Assembly: GCA_028641055.1 (NCBI GenBank)
Contig: CM054062.1
Span: forward strand, 233,566,376-233,630,375
Reading direction: 5' to 3'
Length of the DNA: 64,000 bases
From: Alopecurus myosuroides
Lineage: Eukaryota; Streptophyta; Magnoliopsida; Poales; Poaceae
Below the pieces are notes generated by a model. The model was not told the DNA's origin. It was given only the letters and a program-made list of their open reading frames with translations, and did not search any database. How positions within the stretch are numbered: position 1 is the first letter of the stretch; every line of letters starts with the position of its first letter. Of this stretch, positions 11,420-23,300 are shown one piece after another. Made by a program: the position numbers and the translations under genes.

Positions 11420-12792
11420 CTAAGTGTAGTAGGGACGCAGCTGAGCCACGTTCCATGGTCTTTCTCGCTCTTGCATAGATGAAGTGGTATGGGTAGTGTC
11501 ATTGACAATATCCGACTCTTCCCTTACATCTATCAAGTAGTATGATCCATTGTGCAGATTCCGGCAGATGATGAACGGGCCCTCCCATGGGGGAGATAGC
11601 TTGTGCTTTCCTTCCTTAGATTGTACTAAGCGCAACACCAGGTCTCCTTCCTGTAAAACACGGGTTTTGACTCGGCGACTGTGATACCGCCTCAAGTCCT
11701 GCTGATATATAGCTGATCGCTCCAAAGCTTGCTCCCTGTGCTCTTCTAACATGTCCATGGCGTCTTGCCGGGTCTTCTCGTTCTCCACCTCAACGTAAGC
11801 CGCCACGCGGGGCGAGTCATGGATAATATCACTCGGAAGGACTGCCTCTGCACCATAAACCATAAAAACGGGGTCATCTGAGTAGATCTATTAGGTGTGG
11901 TGTTAATTCCCCAAACCACAGAAGGTAACTCCTCCACCCATGCTCCCGCAGATCGAAGACACGGGACTCGTAATTGTGGTTTCAATCCTCGAAGTAACTC
12001 CTGGTTTTCTCTCTCCACCTGCCCATTGGCTTGCGGATGAGCCATAGAGGCCACATCAAGCCGGATACCATTGTTTCCACAAAACTTCTCCGTCCCTCCT
12101 AAGGACATGTTGGTTTCATTGTCTGTGATTAAGCTGTGGGGGTATCCAAATCGGTATATGATCTTCTTCAAGAATTTCACAGTTGTAGCTGCCTCACAAT
12201 TTGTAACAGGCATGACTTCAACCCATTTTGTAAACTTATCAATAGCCACCAGTAGATGGGTCTTTTTGCATGGAGACATGTGGAAAGGACCTACAATATC
12301 CATACCCCAAACAGCGAACGGCCAAGTCAAGGGAATCGTACGTAACTCCATAGCCGGCACATGAGTTTGCCGAGCATACCTTTGACACCCATCGCATCTT
12401 GCCACCAAGCGATCTGCATCTGCAATAGCCGTGAGCCAAAAGAACCCGTGCCGATATGCCTTAGCCACAAGAGATCTCGTGGAGGCATGATGTCCACAAT
12501 CACCTTCATGAATCTCCTTCAATGTTTGACGGCCTTCTTCTAGGGCTACGCAGCGTAGAAATACACCTGCGGCGCTTCTCTTATAAAGCTCTCCATTAAT
12601 GATAGAGTAACCCTTTGCTCGTCTCAAGATTTGCCGGGCTAAAACCTCCTGCCGTGGTAACTCGCCCCGTCGCAGAAACGCTAGGAACAGCTCTGTCCAC
12701 TCTGGGATAGCACGCACCGCGGCCACAAACTCCAAATCCGGGTCTTGACTACCTGCTTCTTCCTCTGACTCGGTTTTGAGGAAGGTCGCCAC
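11420..12792 (-). pseudogene. int: Integrase of element B
   Basis: In minus orientation the integrase has the HHCC zinc finger (GHHAST... CDGCQRYA). The DDE core follows with all three acidic residues visible: GMDIVGPF, ITDNETN and the Glu of GQVERENQ. Then come WGINTTPNRST and the C-terminal part (VYGAEAVLPSD, EGDLVLRLV, WEGPFII, WNVAQLRPYY). The protein inserts the cDNA into the host chromosome. A frameshift after about 11890 splits the C-terminal part into another frame; otherwise it is well kept. It ends with TAG near 11420 and follows the archaeal-type RNase H directly. Confidence 0.85.
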
Positions 12793-13586
12793 AACTCGTC
12801 CAAAAAGACATTGGGCGGAACCGGCTCACGACGAGAACCGAGTCTTGAGAGTGCGTCTGCGGCCTTGTTCTTTCGCTGATCAATATGCTCCACCTGGTAC
12901 CCGGAAAAAGACCCGACTACCTTGTCCACCTCTCTGCGATATGCTGCCATGGTTGCATCCTTTCTGTCCCATGTTCCTGAGACATGCTGTACCACGAGAT
13001 CCGAGTCTCCGTAGCACCTTATCTGCTTGATGTTCATCTCTTTTGCTATTCTTAGACCATGCAACAGGGCCTCATACTCGGCTACGTTGTTGGAGCAATC
13101 AAAGTGAATCTGTAATACATAACTCAACTTATCTCCTTTTGGCGACGTGAGCACAACACCAGCTCCTGATCCTTCATATTGCTTGGAACCATCAAAATGC
13201 ATCACCCATGATTCTGAACTTGGCACCACTAAGGGCATGCTTGTTTGGGTCCAGTCATTAACGAAGTCGACCACGGCTTGAGATTTGATCGCAGAACGGG
13301 GCTCATAGTCGATGTGGTAGTCTCCCATATCGATGGCCCACTTAGCCACCCTGCCTGTTGCGTCTGAATTTCTTATGATATCTGCCATTGGAATTGAACT
13401 TAGCACCGTAATAGGGTGTTCCTGAAAGTATGGCTTCAATTTCCGGCTGGCCATGAATACCCCAAAAACTAGCTTTTGCCAGTGAGGGTATCGCTGCTTT
13501 GCTTCCGATAGGACCTCGCTCACATAATAAACCGGCCGCTGCACCGGGTGATCTTTTCCATCCTCCTTGCGCTCAACCACAACCAC
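12681..13586 (-). pseudogene. RNase H and archaeal-type RNase H of element B
   Basis: The segment begins in the retroviral-type RNase H (RPVYYVSEVLSEAKQRYPHWQKL) and continues without a stop into a second RNase H domain. Its acidic residues appear in order: MHFDGSK, NVAEYEALLHGL, CYGDSDLVV and KNKAADALSRLGS. Two successive RNase H domains are known from Tat-lineage gypsy elements, where the second is an archaeal-type domain. The linker to integrase overlaps the next frame near 12700-12790, so a small frameshift separates them. The role is removal of RNA from the RNA-DNA hybrid; why these elements keep two is not settled. Confidence 0.8.
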
Positions 13587-14518
13587 TGCGCTAGCTGCTC
13601 GAGGCTCGGCTGCAACATAGGCTCCTTAGGACCCGGCGCAGCTAGAACCGGTGCCTCAGATAACTGCATTTTTAGAGCCTCAAATGCCTCATCCGCCTCT
13701 TGGTCCCATACGAACTTGTCTGTTTTCTTCAAGAGTCGGTATAGGGGTATCGCTTTTTCTTCGAGCTGAGATATAAACCGGCTTAACGCTGCCACACATC
13801 CTGTAAGCTTCTGAACATGTTTCAGCTCTTCCGGCTTTTTCAAGCTCTGGATGGCTTTGATCTTTTCCGGGTTAGCCTCAATCCCCCGCTCAGAAACGAT
13901 GAAACCAAGTAACTTCCCCGCGGGAACCCCAAACACGCACTTTGTTGGGTTGAGCTTCATCTGGTATCTCCTCAGGTTCCTGAATGTTTCTTTCAGATCA
14001 TCAATGAATGTTTTGACGCCTTCCTTGTTTATATCACTACATCATCAACATAAGCATGGACGTTGCGTCCAATCTGATCCTCGGAGCATTTCTGAATACA
14101 CCATTGGTATGTTGCACCTGCATTTTTCAGTCCAAAAGTCATAGTTTTGTAGCAGAAGGCCCCAAAAGGGGTTATGAATGACGTTTTCTCCCAATCTTCC
14201 TTTTTTAGTTTAATCTGGTGATACCCGGAATAAGCATCCAGGAAGCATAATAGGTCACTTCCCGCGACTGTGTCTATGATCTGATCTATCCTTGGAAGGG
14301 CAAATGGATCCTTTGGGCAATGCTTATTGAGACTCGTATAATCTATGCACATTCTCCACTCATTGTTCTTTTTCAACACTAAAACCGGGTTTGCCATCCA
14401 GTCCGGGTGAAAGACCTCCATGATAAAGCCGGCTGCTAGGAGCCGAGCTATCTCTGCCCCTATAGCCTTTCTCCTTTCCTCTTTCATTTTTCTCAGGCCC
14501 TGCTTCACTGGCCGAGAC
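13520..14518 (-). pseudogene. Reverse transcriptase of element B, broken
   Basis: The minus strand encodes a gypsy RT: FHPDWMANPVLVLKK, WRMCIDYTSLNKHCPKD, LDAYSGYHQI, MTFGLKNAGATYQ, and the active-site YVDD at 14041-14052 (complement). A stop follows YVDDVVI at 14029, and another frame carries the thumb/connection part (CVFGVPAGKLLGF, EKIKAIQSL, YRLLKKTDKFVW). A second frameshift lies near 13580, and a stop separates RT from the protease frame near 14520. The copy could not make an active enzyme. Confidence 0.85.
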
Positions 14519-14618
14519 TAGGGATCAACATGCAAACTGTGTTCAGCGAGCTCAGTCGGGATACCCGGCATGTCACTAGGCGTCTAGGCGAACACGTCCT
14601 GATTCTCGCGAATAAACT

Positions 14619-15253
14619 TTATGAGGCCTCTTCCTCCTTGTCATCCAAGTTAGAACCTATAGCAAACTGTTTGGAGGAGTCGCCCTCAACAAAAGCCACC
14701 ATCTTAGTATCTTGGGCTGCTTTAAACTTAGCCCTCTCGTCATCCGTGTTCGGCTTCTTCAAAGTTGTTCGATCTTCCGGGTCTACCTGAGACCGGTAAT
14801 ACCTGAGTTCTTCCTTCGCACAAGCTTGTTCTGCGAGTGCCGCATCTCCCTCATCACACTCTGCTGCCACACCCATGTTCCCATGTATAGTGATGGTTTG
14901 TTTAGGACCCGGTATTTTTAGCTGTAGGTACACATAACCCGGCCTAGCCATGAATTTGGCGTAAGCCGGCCTTTCGAACAGCGCATGGTAAGGACTACGC
15001 AACTTCACCACCTCGAATGTGAGCCACTCTACTCGGTAATTGTCCTTAGATTCTCCAAAAGCAACCTCTTGTGTAATCTTTCCCTCAGGGCAGGCCGAAT
15101 GTCCTGGCACAATTCCATGGAAAACTGTGGAACTTTTCTGCAACTGAGACTCCTTGAGCCCCATGCGTAAAAAGGTTTCCCAGTATAAGATATTGATGCT
15201 ACTCCCACCATCCATCAAAACTTTCTTCAGTTCATAGCCATTAACCTGTGGCG
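14619..15253 (-). pseudogene. Protease region of element B
   Basis: The minus-strand frame has the aspartic protease active-site loop MDGGSSINILYW, the flap-side sequence TVFHGIVPGHSACPEGK, and SPYHALFERPAYAKFMARPGYVYLQL. It then has the acidic linker leading to RT. It is 87% or more like the protease of A by eye. Its upstream half (the end of gag) lies on the other side of element A, at 25240 and above; the 5-bp CTACC is duplicated at the two ends. The protease would process the gag-pol precursor. Confidence 0.8.
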
Positions 15254-15258
15254 CTACC
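15254..15258. repeat. Target site duplication of element A (left copy)
   Basis: CTACC lies directly before the 5' LTR and again directly after the 3' LTR at 25235-25239. Removing A and one copy restores the protease frame of B. Confidence 0.93.
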
Positions 15259-15735
15259 TGACAGGGGGATGCTAACCCGGTAGGCCAAGCTCCAAGGAAT
15301 AACCCGGCTCAAGGGATGATGTGCAGGATCCGGCTAAGGATAGGGAAACTTGTGAAGGCCCAAGCTTGTAGGCCCAATGACCCGGATTGTGGGTTACTGT
15401 AAAGGCAAGTTAGGGTTAGTGCGCCGCGTCCGGGTAGGATTCAGGATACGCCTTGTAGAACAAGTCAGGGGGTACGGGTGCTTTATAAACCGACCCCCGG
15501 ATGTAGTTTACACAGAGATCTAAGAACCCTAGCAATATCGCGTGATATCGAGTATCCCGTGCAAACCTTAATCGGATTATCGTATCGAGAATAGAGATCC
15601 GGCGACTTCGATTGCCGGCTATCAGATCAAGTTGTACCATGTCTTCCCTTGAGCTAAACCCTCTCCAAACGCCTGTGTCGACTTGCCCCAAGATCAGTTA
15701 CCCCTGGTAACATCTGCCGTGATTATCCCACGACA
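15259..15735 (+). repeat. 5' LTR of element A
   Basis: The 477-bp LTR runs from TGACAGGGGG to CCCACGACA. A TATAAA box at 15484-15489 would start the genomic RNA. It is nearly identical to 24757-25234 and more distantly related to the B LTR. Confidence 0.93.
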
Positions 15736-15737
15736 GT

Positions 15738-15756
15738 TGGCACCCACCGTGGGGCC
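15738..15756 (+). other. Primer binding site of element A
   Basis: TGGCACCCACCGTGGGGCC lies two bases after the 5' LTR. Element B has TGGCGCCCACCGTGGGGCT at the same place (28081-28099, complement). I cannot name the primer tRNA with confidence. Confidence 0.75.
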
Positions 15757-15799
15757 TGCGACCAAAGGTGTCTACATCACGGGAGAAGCTCGGAAGGGC

Positions 15800-18700
15800 A
15801 TGGAGAATCTTGTCATCGGCGAGATCTACATCGACCACGAAGGAGAAAAGGTGGTGGACGATTCCGGCTGGGGGCCGGAGTCGGATCACCTCGAAACCGG
15901 ATCCGTCGTGACAATCGGCCGGATCAGCGTCTTCATCGGTATGGTATGTGCTTCCAATTCGGTCCCTGACAACGTTGGATCTGATTCTATGCCAGGAAAA
16001 GCCACGTCTATCCGATCAGATGATGAAGAATCAACGGGAACGACATATCCGGCAGAAGAACCCATCACGGAGTGGGAACAGCCGGAGGAGCCGGCATGGA
16101 CCCCACGCGACCGGGTCCAAGGAGAAGATGACACCGGGTCTATCCTGGATCTACTGGAAAACCGGTATGAGGAGAACGGTGAGGAGGAACAGCCTGAATT
16201 TACACCGGATATCGTGCGCCGAGTTGCAGTCTATGCAGCCCCCGCGGCCAACCAAGGAAACACAGCCGCGACATCAGTCGGGGCGGCTCAGGCAGTGGCC
16301 CAGCAACAGGGCGCGGTTAACGGAGACCCGGTCTTGACCCGGGTCGATGGAGAGTCAGCATCGGTCACCAGTCGCGCAGCAGATGAGGAGCAACACGCCA
16401 ACATGTTCGGGTTTCAAGCCAACCGGACACCAGGGGCGGGTCCCTCGAATCCGCGTCACCCGGCCCTGTTCGATAATAATTTGATTTTGGATCCTACAGT
16501 CCTCGCCACCGTTATCACCCCAGAAAACGCGGCAGAGCGTGTTAGAGATCTGGATGTGGCTCGTCGTGCATTGGAACAGCAAAGAAGGCAAGTGGAAGCA
16601 GATAGACAGGGGATGGCCACCCGACGGCGCGAGCTAGATGCGTTGGAAACCCGGCTTCGAGAGGAAACGTCCAGGATACATCAAAGGCACCACACCAGGT
16701 TGCCAGCAACGGGCGGGGTTATTAATCCGGCTAATTTATTCGTCACGCCTCAGGACCAACCGATACCAGTGGTGAACCAGGGAACCGCACCCCAACAGAT
16801 GACAGCAGCGACACATCCGGCGAATGAACGGACCGGGTTACCCCCACCGCAAACTAGAGTCACAACCGGCAACGATCTACTGCCGCCACCACCATCACGA
16901 TTCCGCACGCCAGCCGGCCACTACAACAATCCTATGGACAACGTATATGCGGTGACACTCGCATTGAATCAAATACCTGTGGGAGAGTCGCCCCATGCAG
17001 AGAAGACTCGGCAAGCCATCGAGCTGTTGCACACTGCGGTGGCACAGCAAGCCAATTACCCGGATCACAGAAGCGGTATGCACGGGACGCCATACGTCAG
17101 CCAGCAGCAAGGGAATATACAAACAAGTTCAGCGCGACGGAGGGAAGAGCAGCAGCAAATGCCGCCTCCTCCCCGCGCTCAGGCAGCATCAGCAGCACAG
17201 GCCGTCGTGGACAGTTCTAGGGCTCGGAGGGCCGCGGCCGGGTCTGCAGCGCATGGACCTCCCGCAGCACCGCGCCCAGACGCGCCCCCCGCGGCATCAC
17301 ACGTTTCTAGACCAAGGCCGGCTTCAACCATTCTTGCGGGACCCAAGTGTCTCTCGGACAATATTAGAGCTGAACCTTACCCGGAAAAGTTCAAAGAGCC
17401 AGGGAAAGTAGTGAATTATGAGCCAACCATGGATCCCGAAACATGGCTAAGCAGTTACGAGATGGCAATGTCAATCCGCAACGCGTCCGAGAACCTCCAA
17501 GCCAAGTTCATGTATCTGATGATGTCGGAAGGAGCGGCAAAATTGTGGTTCACCAATCTACCAGAGGGATCGATCAAGTCTTGGGAGGAATTGAAGACCG
17601 CGTTTATCAAACACTTTCACGGGACCTGCAGGAAATTATTCACTATTGATGATCTAGAACGATGTGTCCAGAAGAAGGGAGAATCGGCGCGCAGTTGGGT
17701 GCGCCGGGTTATGGAGATACTTCACTCATCCACGGATATCCAGCCCAAGGATGCACTACAGGCCATGGCAAAAACATGCAAGTATATACCTTTAGTGCAA
17801 AAGTTAACTCGCATGAAGTCCAGTCGAAATGCGTCGGAAGTCACAATGGGAGAATTGATGGATGCGTGCAACAAACACGCTGCGACAGATACTACAGAAG
17901 AAGAAGCTGATGACAAGAAGACAAAAGCAAACACAAGCGGTAATGGAAGAACCGGCAACGGAACATCGTCAGGTAACAATGGAAATAGCCAGAACAAGCG
18001 CCCTTTCGAAGGAGGCTCCGAGTTTGTCGCCAACACAGAAGCCGGGTCTTCAAGGCCAAGAGCAGAAGGAAATTTCAACGGAGGTAACCACAATGGAGGA
18101 AACTATCAAGGTCCACCAAGGCCGGGTAACAATTGGGACATATTCAGGATGGCATGTCCGAAGCACAGCAGGAATGGCAGGCCAGCTAACCACTCCCTAG
18201 AACAGTGCGCCGATTTACAAAGATGGAAAAATGAGGAAGTGCACAGAGCTATGCGAGGTGCAGGGCGGGGAGGAGGACCGGGCCCAGGGGCAAACCCGGG
18301 CAACGGCCCACCCCCAGCTGGTAACCCGGCGGCTGGAAATCAAGGTAATAACCAAGGGGGGGCAGGAGGCTTCCAGGCTAACCCCAAACAATTGGGTCAA
18401 TATCATGTGCATACCACAGGAGGCTCTAACAAGGACAAAAAGATACTGAAGCAAGCAGTCAACTCAGTTTCGTTAGCCGTCCCGAGATACTTGAGATGGT
18501 CAGAACAGGAAGTAACATGGAGCAGAAGGGATCACCCGGAAAGAGTGGAACACCCAGGAGTCTTGGCACTAGTAGTCGCACCGCAAGTTAATGGGTACGA
18601 ACTGAAGAAGGTTTTAATGGATGGGGGAAGCAGCATCAATATACTGTATTGGGAAACCTTCCTACGCATGGGTCTCAAGGAATCTCAACTGCAAAAAAGC

Positions 18701-19330
18701 TCAACAGTTTTTCATGGGATAGTGCCGAGTCATTCAGCATGCCCCGAGGGAAAAATCGCGTTGGAGGTAGCTTTCGGAGAATCAAAGGATAACTATCGAA
18801 TTGAGTGGCTCACCTTTGAGGTAGTGAAATTACGCAGCCCCTATCACGCGCTATTTGGAAGGCCGGCTTATGCCAAATTCATGGCTAGGCCGTGTTACGT
18901 ATATCTACAGCTAAAAATCCCGGGTCCCAAGAAGACCATTACCATACATGGAAATCGAGACATAGCAGCTGAATGTGACGAAGGAGATGCAGCAATGGCC
19001 GAGCAGGCCTGTAGAAAAGAAGAACTCAAGCATTACCGGTCCCAAGCAGACCCGGAGGATATAGCCACATCAAAAAGGCCGAGTACTGAAGGCGAAAGAA
19101 CAAAATCCAAGGCAACGCAAGATGCTAAAATGGTGGCCTTAATCGAGGATGATTCCCCCAAGAGGCCCGCTGTAAAGGAAGAAGCTACACGGCCGCTTAC
19201 AACCAGCCAGGTCATTGGAACACCCCACCCGGGTTGGCTAGCAAACCCGGTACTCATCAGGAAAAGGTCCAACATATGGAGAATGTGCATTGGTCAAGCC
19301 AAACCGGGACCAGTGCTTATGAGGAACTAA
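15800..19330 (+). CDS. gag-pro: Gag-protease polyprotein of element A, intact
   Basis: This is one open frame of 1,176 codons from ATG 15800 (MENLVIGEIYIDHEG); the frame is open further upstream into the LTR, but no earlier ATG is present. An acidic N-terminal region comes first, then a coiled coil (about residues 245-300, DVARRALEQQRRQVEADR) and a Pro/Ala-rich linker. The gag core spans about 520-700 (DPETWLSSYEMAM, KLWFTNLPEGSI, AFIKHFHGTCRKLF). An Asn/Gly-rich tail contains a zinc-finger-like CPKH...NHSLEQC (about 785-803) in place of a CCHC knuckle. The protease begins near 939 with DGGSSINILYW. The frame ends in a relic of RT (GWLANPVLIRK, WRMCI). It supplies the particle shell and protease; reverse transcriptase and integrase are absent. 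Confidence 0.92.
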   Translation: MENLVIGEIYIDHEGEKVVDDSGWGPESDHLETGSVVTIGRISVFIGMVCASNSVPDNVGSDSMPGKATSIRSDDEESTGTTYPAEEPITEWEQPEEPAWTPRDRVQGEDDTGSILDLLENRYEENGEEEQPEFTPDIVRRVAVYAAPAANQGNTAATSVGAAQAVAQQQGAVNGDPVLTRVDGESASVTSRAADEEQHANMFGFQANRTPGAGPSNPRHPALFDNNLILDPTVLATVITPENAAERVRDLDVARRALEQQRRQVEADRQGMATRRRELDALETRLREETSRIHQRHHTRLPATGGVINPANLFVTPQDQPIPVVNQGTAPQQMTAATHPANERTGLPPPQTRVTTGNDLLPPPPSRFRTPAGHYNNPMDNVYAVTLALNQIPVGESPHAEKTRQAIELLHTAVAQQANYPDHRSGMHGTPYVSQQQGNIQTSSARRREEQQQMPPPPRAQAASAAQAVVDSSRARRAAAGSAAHGPPAAPRPDAPPAASHVSRPRPASTILAGPKCLSDNIRAEPYPEKFKEPGKVVNYEPTMDPETWLSSYEMAMSIRNASENLQAKFMYLMMSEGAAKLWFTNLPEGSIKSWEELKTAFIKHFHGTCRKLFTIDDLERCVQKKGESARSWVRRVMEILHSSTDIQPKDALQAMAKTCKYIPLVQKLTRMKSSRNASEVTMGELMDACNKHAATDTTEEEADDKKTKANTSGNGRTGNGTSSGNNGNSQNKRPFEGGSEFVANTEAGSSRPRAEGNFNGGNHNGGNYQGPPRPGNNWDIFRMACPKHSRNGRPANHSLEQCADLQRWKNEEVHRAMRGAGRGGGPGPGANPGNGPPPAGNPAAGNQGNNQGGAGGFQANPKQLGQYHVHTTGGSNKDKKILKQAVNSVSLAVPRYLRWSEQEVTWSRRDHPERVEHPGVLALVVAPQVNGYELKKVLMDGGSSINILYWETFLRMGLKESQLQKSSTVFHGIVPSHSACPEGKIALEVAFGESKDNYRIEWLTFEVVKLRSPYHALFGRPAYAKFMARPCYVYLQLKIPGPKKTITIHGNRDIAAECDEGDAAMAEQACRKEELKHYRSQADPEDIATSKRPSTEGERTKSKATQDAKMVALIEDDSPKRPAVKEEATRPLTTSQVIGTPHPGWLANPVLIRKRSNIWRMCIGQAKPGPVLMRN

Positions 19331-20389
19331 ACAATATAACGGGCAGCAGGTTTCAGACGCGCTCTTTTCCTACCCAGGGTACCTAAGGGGACTGGAAGGT
19401 TTTTAATGAGGCGGCCTGCTGATCCAAAATTTCTAGTATCAATAAAGAGATGGTTATCAAGTCCTATATCATTACATCCTGATTACAAGTAAGTAGTATC
19501 CCTGCGACATCGATAATTCAGTATCATCAAAAGCATCGATTGCATGTAGGTCTTGGGGGTTGGTTGCTCAGGTAACGAACCACTAACCCGAATGACCCGG
19601 CATAGATAGCTATAAGTTATAAGGGCCGATTACTCGCAAACGAGCACGGCTGCAATCTTATGACTGGGCAAAGAAGCCAACTTTTCTTGACTTTTCTTAC
19701 TTAAGCTCGATGTGACTCGCACTAAAGTGGCATGATTCGTTCGCTTACGATTACAATCAGCCATGAAGCCCAATGGGACTTGCCTGACACTGTTCTCGTA
19801 TGGATGTAACAACATGGTATCCACGCGAAAGCCGGCTTACAGTACAAGATAGTTAAAAGGGTCATCTAAACCACAAGTTTATGCAGAGTACAAGGCTAAA
19901 AGCCGGAAACTCAACAATTATCAAGCATAACTTCAGTACTTACATGGAATGGCTTAAGGTTTGCGACTCGGTAAAAAATAATTTGTTCTCTGAGAAAAGC
20001 CACACCCCCATTACTCGAACTTTGGGTCATGGGGGCTGGGGGACTTCGAAACAGAAACAAACTACTTGGCTATCGCAGTTCGAAAAACCTCACCATCCGA
20101 GTCTTGGGGACTTAAAGAAAAAGCCCACGTATTAAAACTCCTGGTGCTCGGAAAACCGAGTCTTACAAAGGGAGCTAAAAAGAAAGCTGGGTATCAAGAA
20201 CAAGTTCAACAGAACAGAAAAAATAGCACGATTATCAAAAGGCAGGGAAAGCCGCAAAAATATGTCACCGAATAGAAGTACATTACAAGTTATGGCATTG
20301 GTATCAGAAGTGCACAAGCGCACCATTGGCAGGATAAATAGTTCAAATGAAAAGGCCCCACGTGATTAAGGTATTATGACATCATCACC
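19331..20389. other. Convergent spacer of element A
   Basis: This noncoding stretch lies between the stop of gag-protease (plus) and the stop of the antisense gene (minus). Bases 19340-19440 correspond to the pol 3' end region of B. A run with GGGTCATGGGGGCTGGGGGACTT near 20023-20047 resembles the hairpin-rich spacer of B. Transcripts of the two genes would end here and may overlap. I see no polyadenylation signal that I would place with confidence. Confidence 0.6.
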
Positions 20390-23300
20390 CTACTCGGCCT
20401 CCTGAGTGCGATCTTCCGGGTCTTGCTCCTGGGCCTGCTGCTTAGCTTTCCTGGCAGAGCCACCCGGACTCACCGCGCCAGGGCGGATAGGTGGAAGGAC
20501 GGACGGTGTAGAGGCGGATGGCCCTGATTTTAACTCGGCCTCCCTCTTCGCGGTTGCCTCCTTCTTTTTGGCCGAGTGATCATCCCACTTCTCCAAGAGG
20601 TCCAAGGGCGGGGGTGCTTCCTCTGTGATAACTTTGCCATCGGCGTCATACGCCGCCATTAGCGTATTCAGGTCCAAGATATCGGCTAAAGAGGTAGCAG
20701 AGGGGCGCACTGCTGACTGAATGGCCTTGAAGTCCTTAGGCGTAAATTTGGCACCATCCGCCTTAAACTCGGGAAACCCGGATATTATCTTCGCCGGGTC
20801 AAGCTTCGGAAAGTAGGCTTTGGCCAAGGTCAATGCCCGGGTTATTCCAATTCGGCAGGACGAACGCTTCCAAAGTTCAATCCAGCCAGGCACAGTGGAG
20901 CAGGCTTGGACGAGATTCTCTTCACCCGGATAGGCTTCTGTGGGCCAATGTATGGCGTCCAATATAAATTTTGTGCCGGCAAAGAAAGTACGGAGCACAG
21001 TCTTCAGGGTCCTAGCCTTGGCAATAGTATCTTCCTCTGGAGGTGCAAGGTTGGCACCTGCAGTTGAAACAGAAGCAAGAAGGTATCAGTAACCCAGAGT
21101 GGTACATAACAAGAAGCATGAAATTAGTCGGCAGACAAAAACTTACTGAGTAAGATCTGGTAAGTGTCGGTGATTTGATCCGATAAATTCTTCAAGTCGG
21201 TCCGAGCGGTGTGGCACTTCTTCTTATATTTGGAAACATCCTTCTTCAAAGTTTCCATGTCATCCTCAAGGATTTCCCGTCGTTTTATCTCGGCAAGAAG
21301 ACGTTGTTCGGTCTTCAGTAAAGTTTCATCAGACCGAGTTATCTGTGCCTGTAAGTAGAAAGGAAGGCAAGCATTAGTTGGATGTTCTGATAAGATAAAT
21401 TTGGCGTGAAGTACCAAGCATAACTTTTGCAAGTCATACTCGGAACTTGGGGACTAGATATGCAATATGAGATGACAAGCGCTTTTACCTGATGCTCTGC
21501 AGCCATGCGCTCTAAAATATCGCCCTCTGAAGCCTTCATGGTGAGGAGCGTGTTCATCAATTGATCAAAAGTATCTTTACCCGTATCAGAAGACCCGGGG
21601 CCTTGGGAATTCCGAGAAGAGGTTTTCTTCTTAGAGGGAGGCGGAACCCGGGTCATTTGTGCATTGGAATCCGACACTCCTTCGGCACCCAAGGTTGTGG
21701 TTTTCTTCTTCTTGCTCGCATGGGAAGCAATTGGATACTCGGTTTCTTGGGCGTCCGGTTTAATCGGCGATGTTTGTTTTTCACCGCCAGACACGGCAAT
21801 AGTCTTATCGGCCGGGCTCCCCTGACCCGGGCCCTCGTCTTCCATGCCCTCTTGGTCGCTAACGACGACCGTGGCCCTGTAAATGTTATCAAGAAGGAGT
21901 TAAAATACGCGGTCAGGAAAGGGTGGTGAAGTGTGGAAGAGCATCCGGAAGGGGATCTTACCCGGTGTTCACCGCGAAGTCACAAGGAAACCCGTCATCA
22001 GACTCGGGAGAGGCTGAAAATTGTCAGGTTAGATGTCATATAAGAATAGTTCAAGGGGAATGTGCCGGTCGAGAAAAGATAGCATAATTACCAGCCCGCC
22101 GAGTGGGGGTCGAAGAAATACCCGGGTTGATGACGTTGTCACCCGGGTTATTTCGAGTTGACCTACGCTTGATCATGGGCGACTCCTTCAAGAATGGCCA
22201 GTGGAATAATGTCAAAATAGCTCAGGTATATCATTAAGGTGACGTGAATTGAATGCGAGGAGGGGATATGAAACCTTGGAAGTGGCCTCTTGAGCTTTTC
22301 TTTTGGATCCGGCTTTGGTTGCCGGTTCCGGTTCGCCCTCGTCGCTGGCAGATTCTACTTTGCCATCCGAGTTTTCTTCTTCATCATCCTCTTGTTCTGA
22401 AATATCATCAAAGTTATGGTTGAAAATGAAGGGGTGATGACGAGTTCAAAGGAACCAAATAGAATTCAAAGAGTACCTTCATCCGAGTGAACGGCCTCTT
22501 GCTCCTCTGGACTTTCGGAGCTAGGGGAGGCGTTGATTTTCCAAAAGTCGTCATCAGCCTGAAAGGTGTTAATACACAGGTTACCAACTGTATCAAGTGG
22601 AAAGAATGAAAGTAAGGGCGTCAGAGTCGGACTTTTACCTCAGGGGCGGGGTTTTCAAGCGTGAAGGGCTCTAACCCGGATATGTTCCGGATTACCTCGA
22701 GCTTTTCCGTCAAAAAACCTTTGATGGTTTTATGGGTGTCGCGAGGTGCGAAGATGTTATCGGAGTATCGGAGCGGATCGGAAGGTTCTCCTGAATACTC
22801 GCACATCAACTTTGTGCGGATGGAATTGGGCTGAATCCTAAAATCGACCCAGGTCTTTACTAGATTGAGCCCGATGAGGCCCTGGGCTGTAAGAGTAGCA
22901 ATTTTGGCTAGCAAGGGTTGAATTGCCTCCCTATCCGAGTTAGGGGCGAAGGCACTAAACTTATCAGAAATATCAAGAAGACCCTCCGAGTAACCCGGCA
23001 GTTTCTTTTGGCCGGGTGGGGAAGTGTCCTGGCAGTAGAAGTACGAGAGCTGCCAATGCTTGACATGGGAATTGAGGGTGAGGGGTGGCATTAGAGAGTT
23101 TTTGCGGCGTTGGATTGAAACCCCGCCGCAAGTGAGAAGCGCCCCATCACCGCTTTCGCGGCATGGCTTGCATTGAAAAAGCTCAATAAAAAGAGCTAGA
23201 CTTGGCGGAGTGCACAAGTAGGATTCGGAAAGGACAATAAAATGGGAAATATTTAGCACAGAGTTGGGTCCGATATCAAAGACACGAAGGCCGTAGTGGC

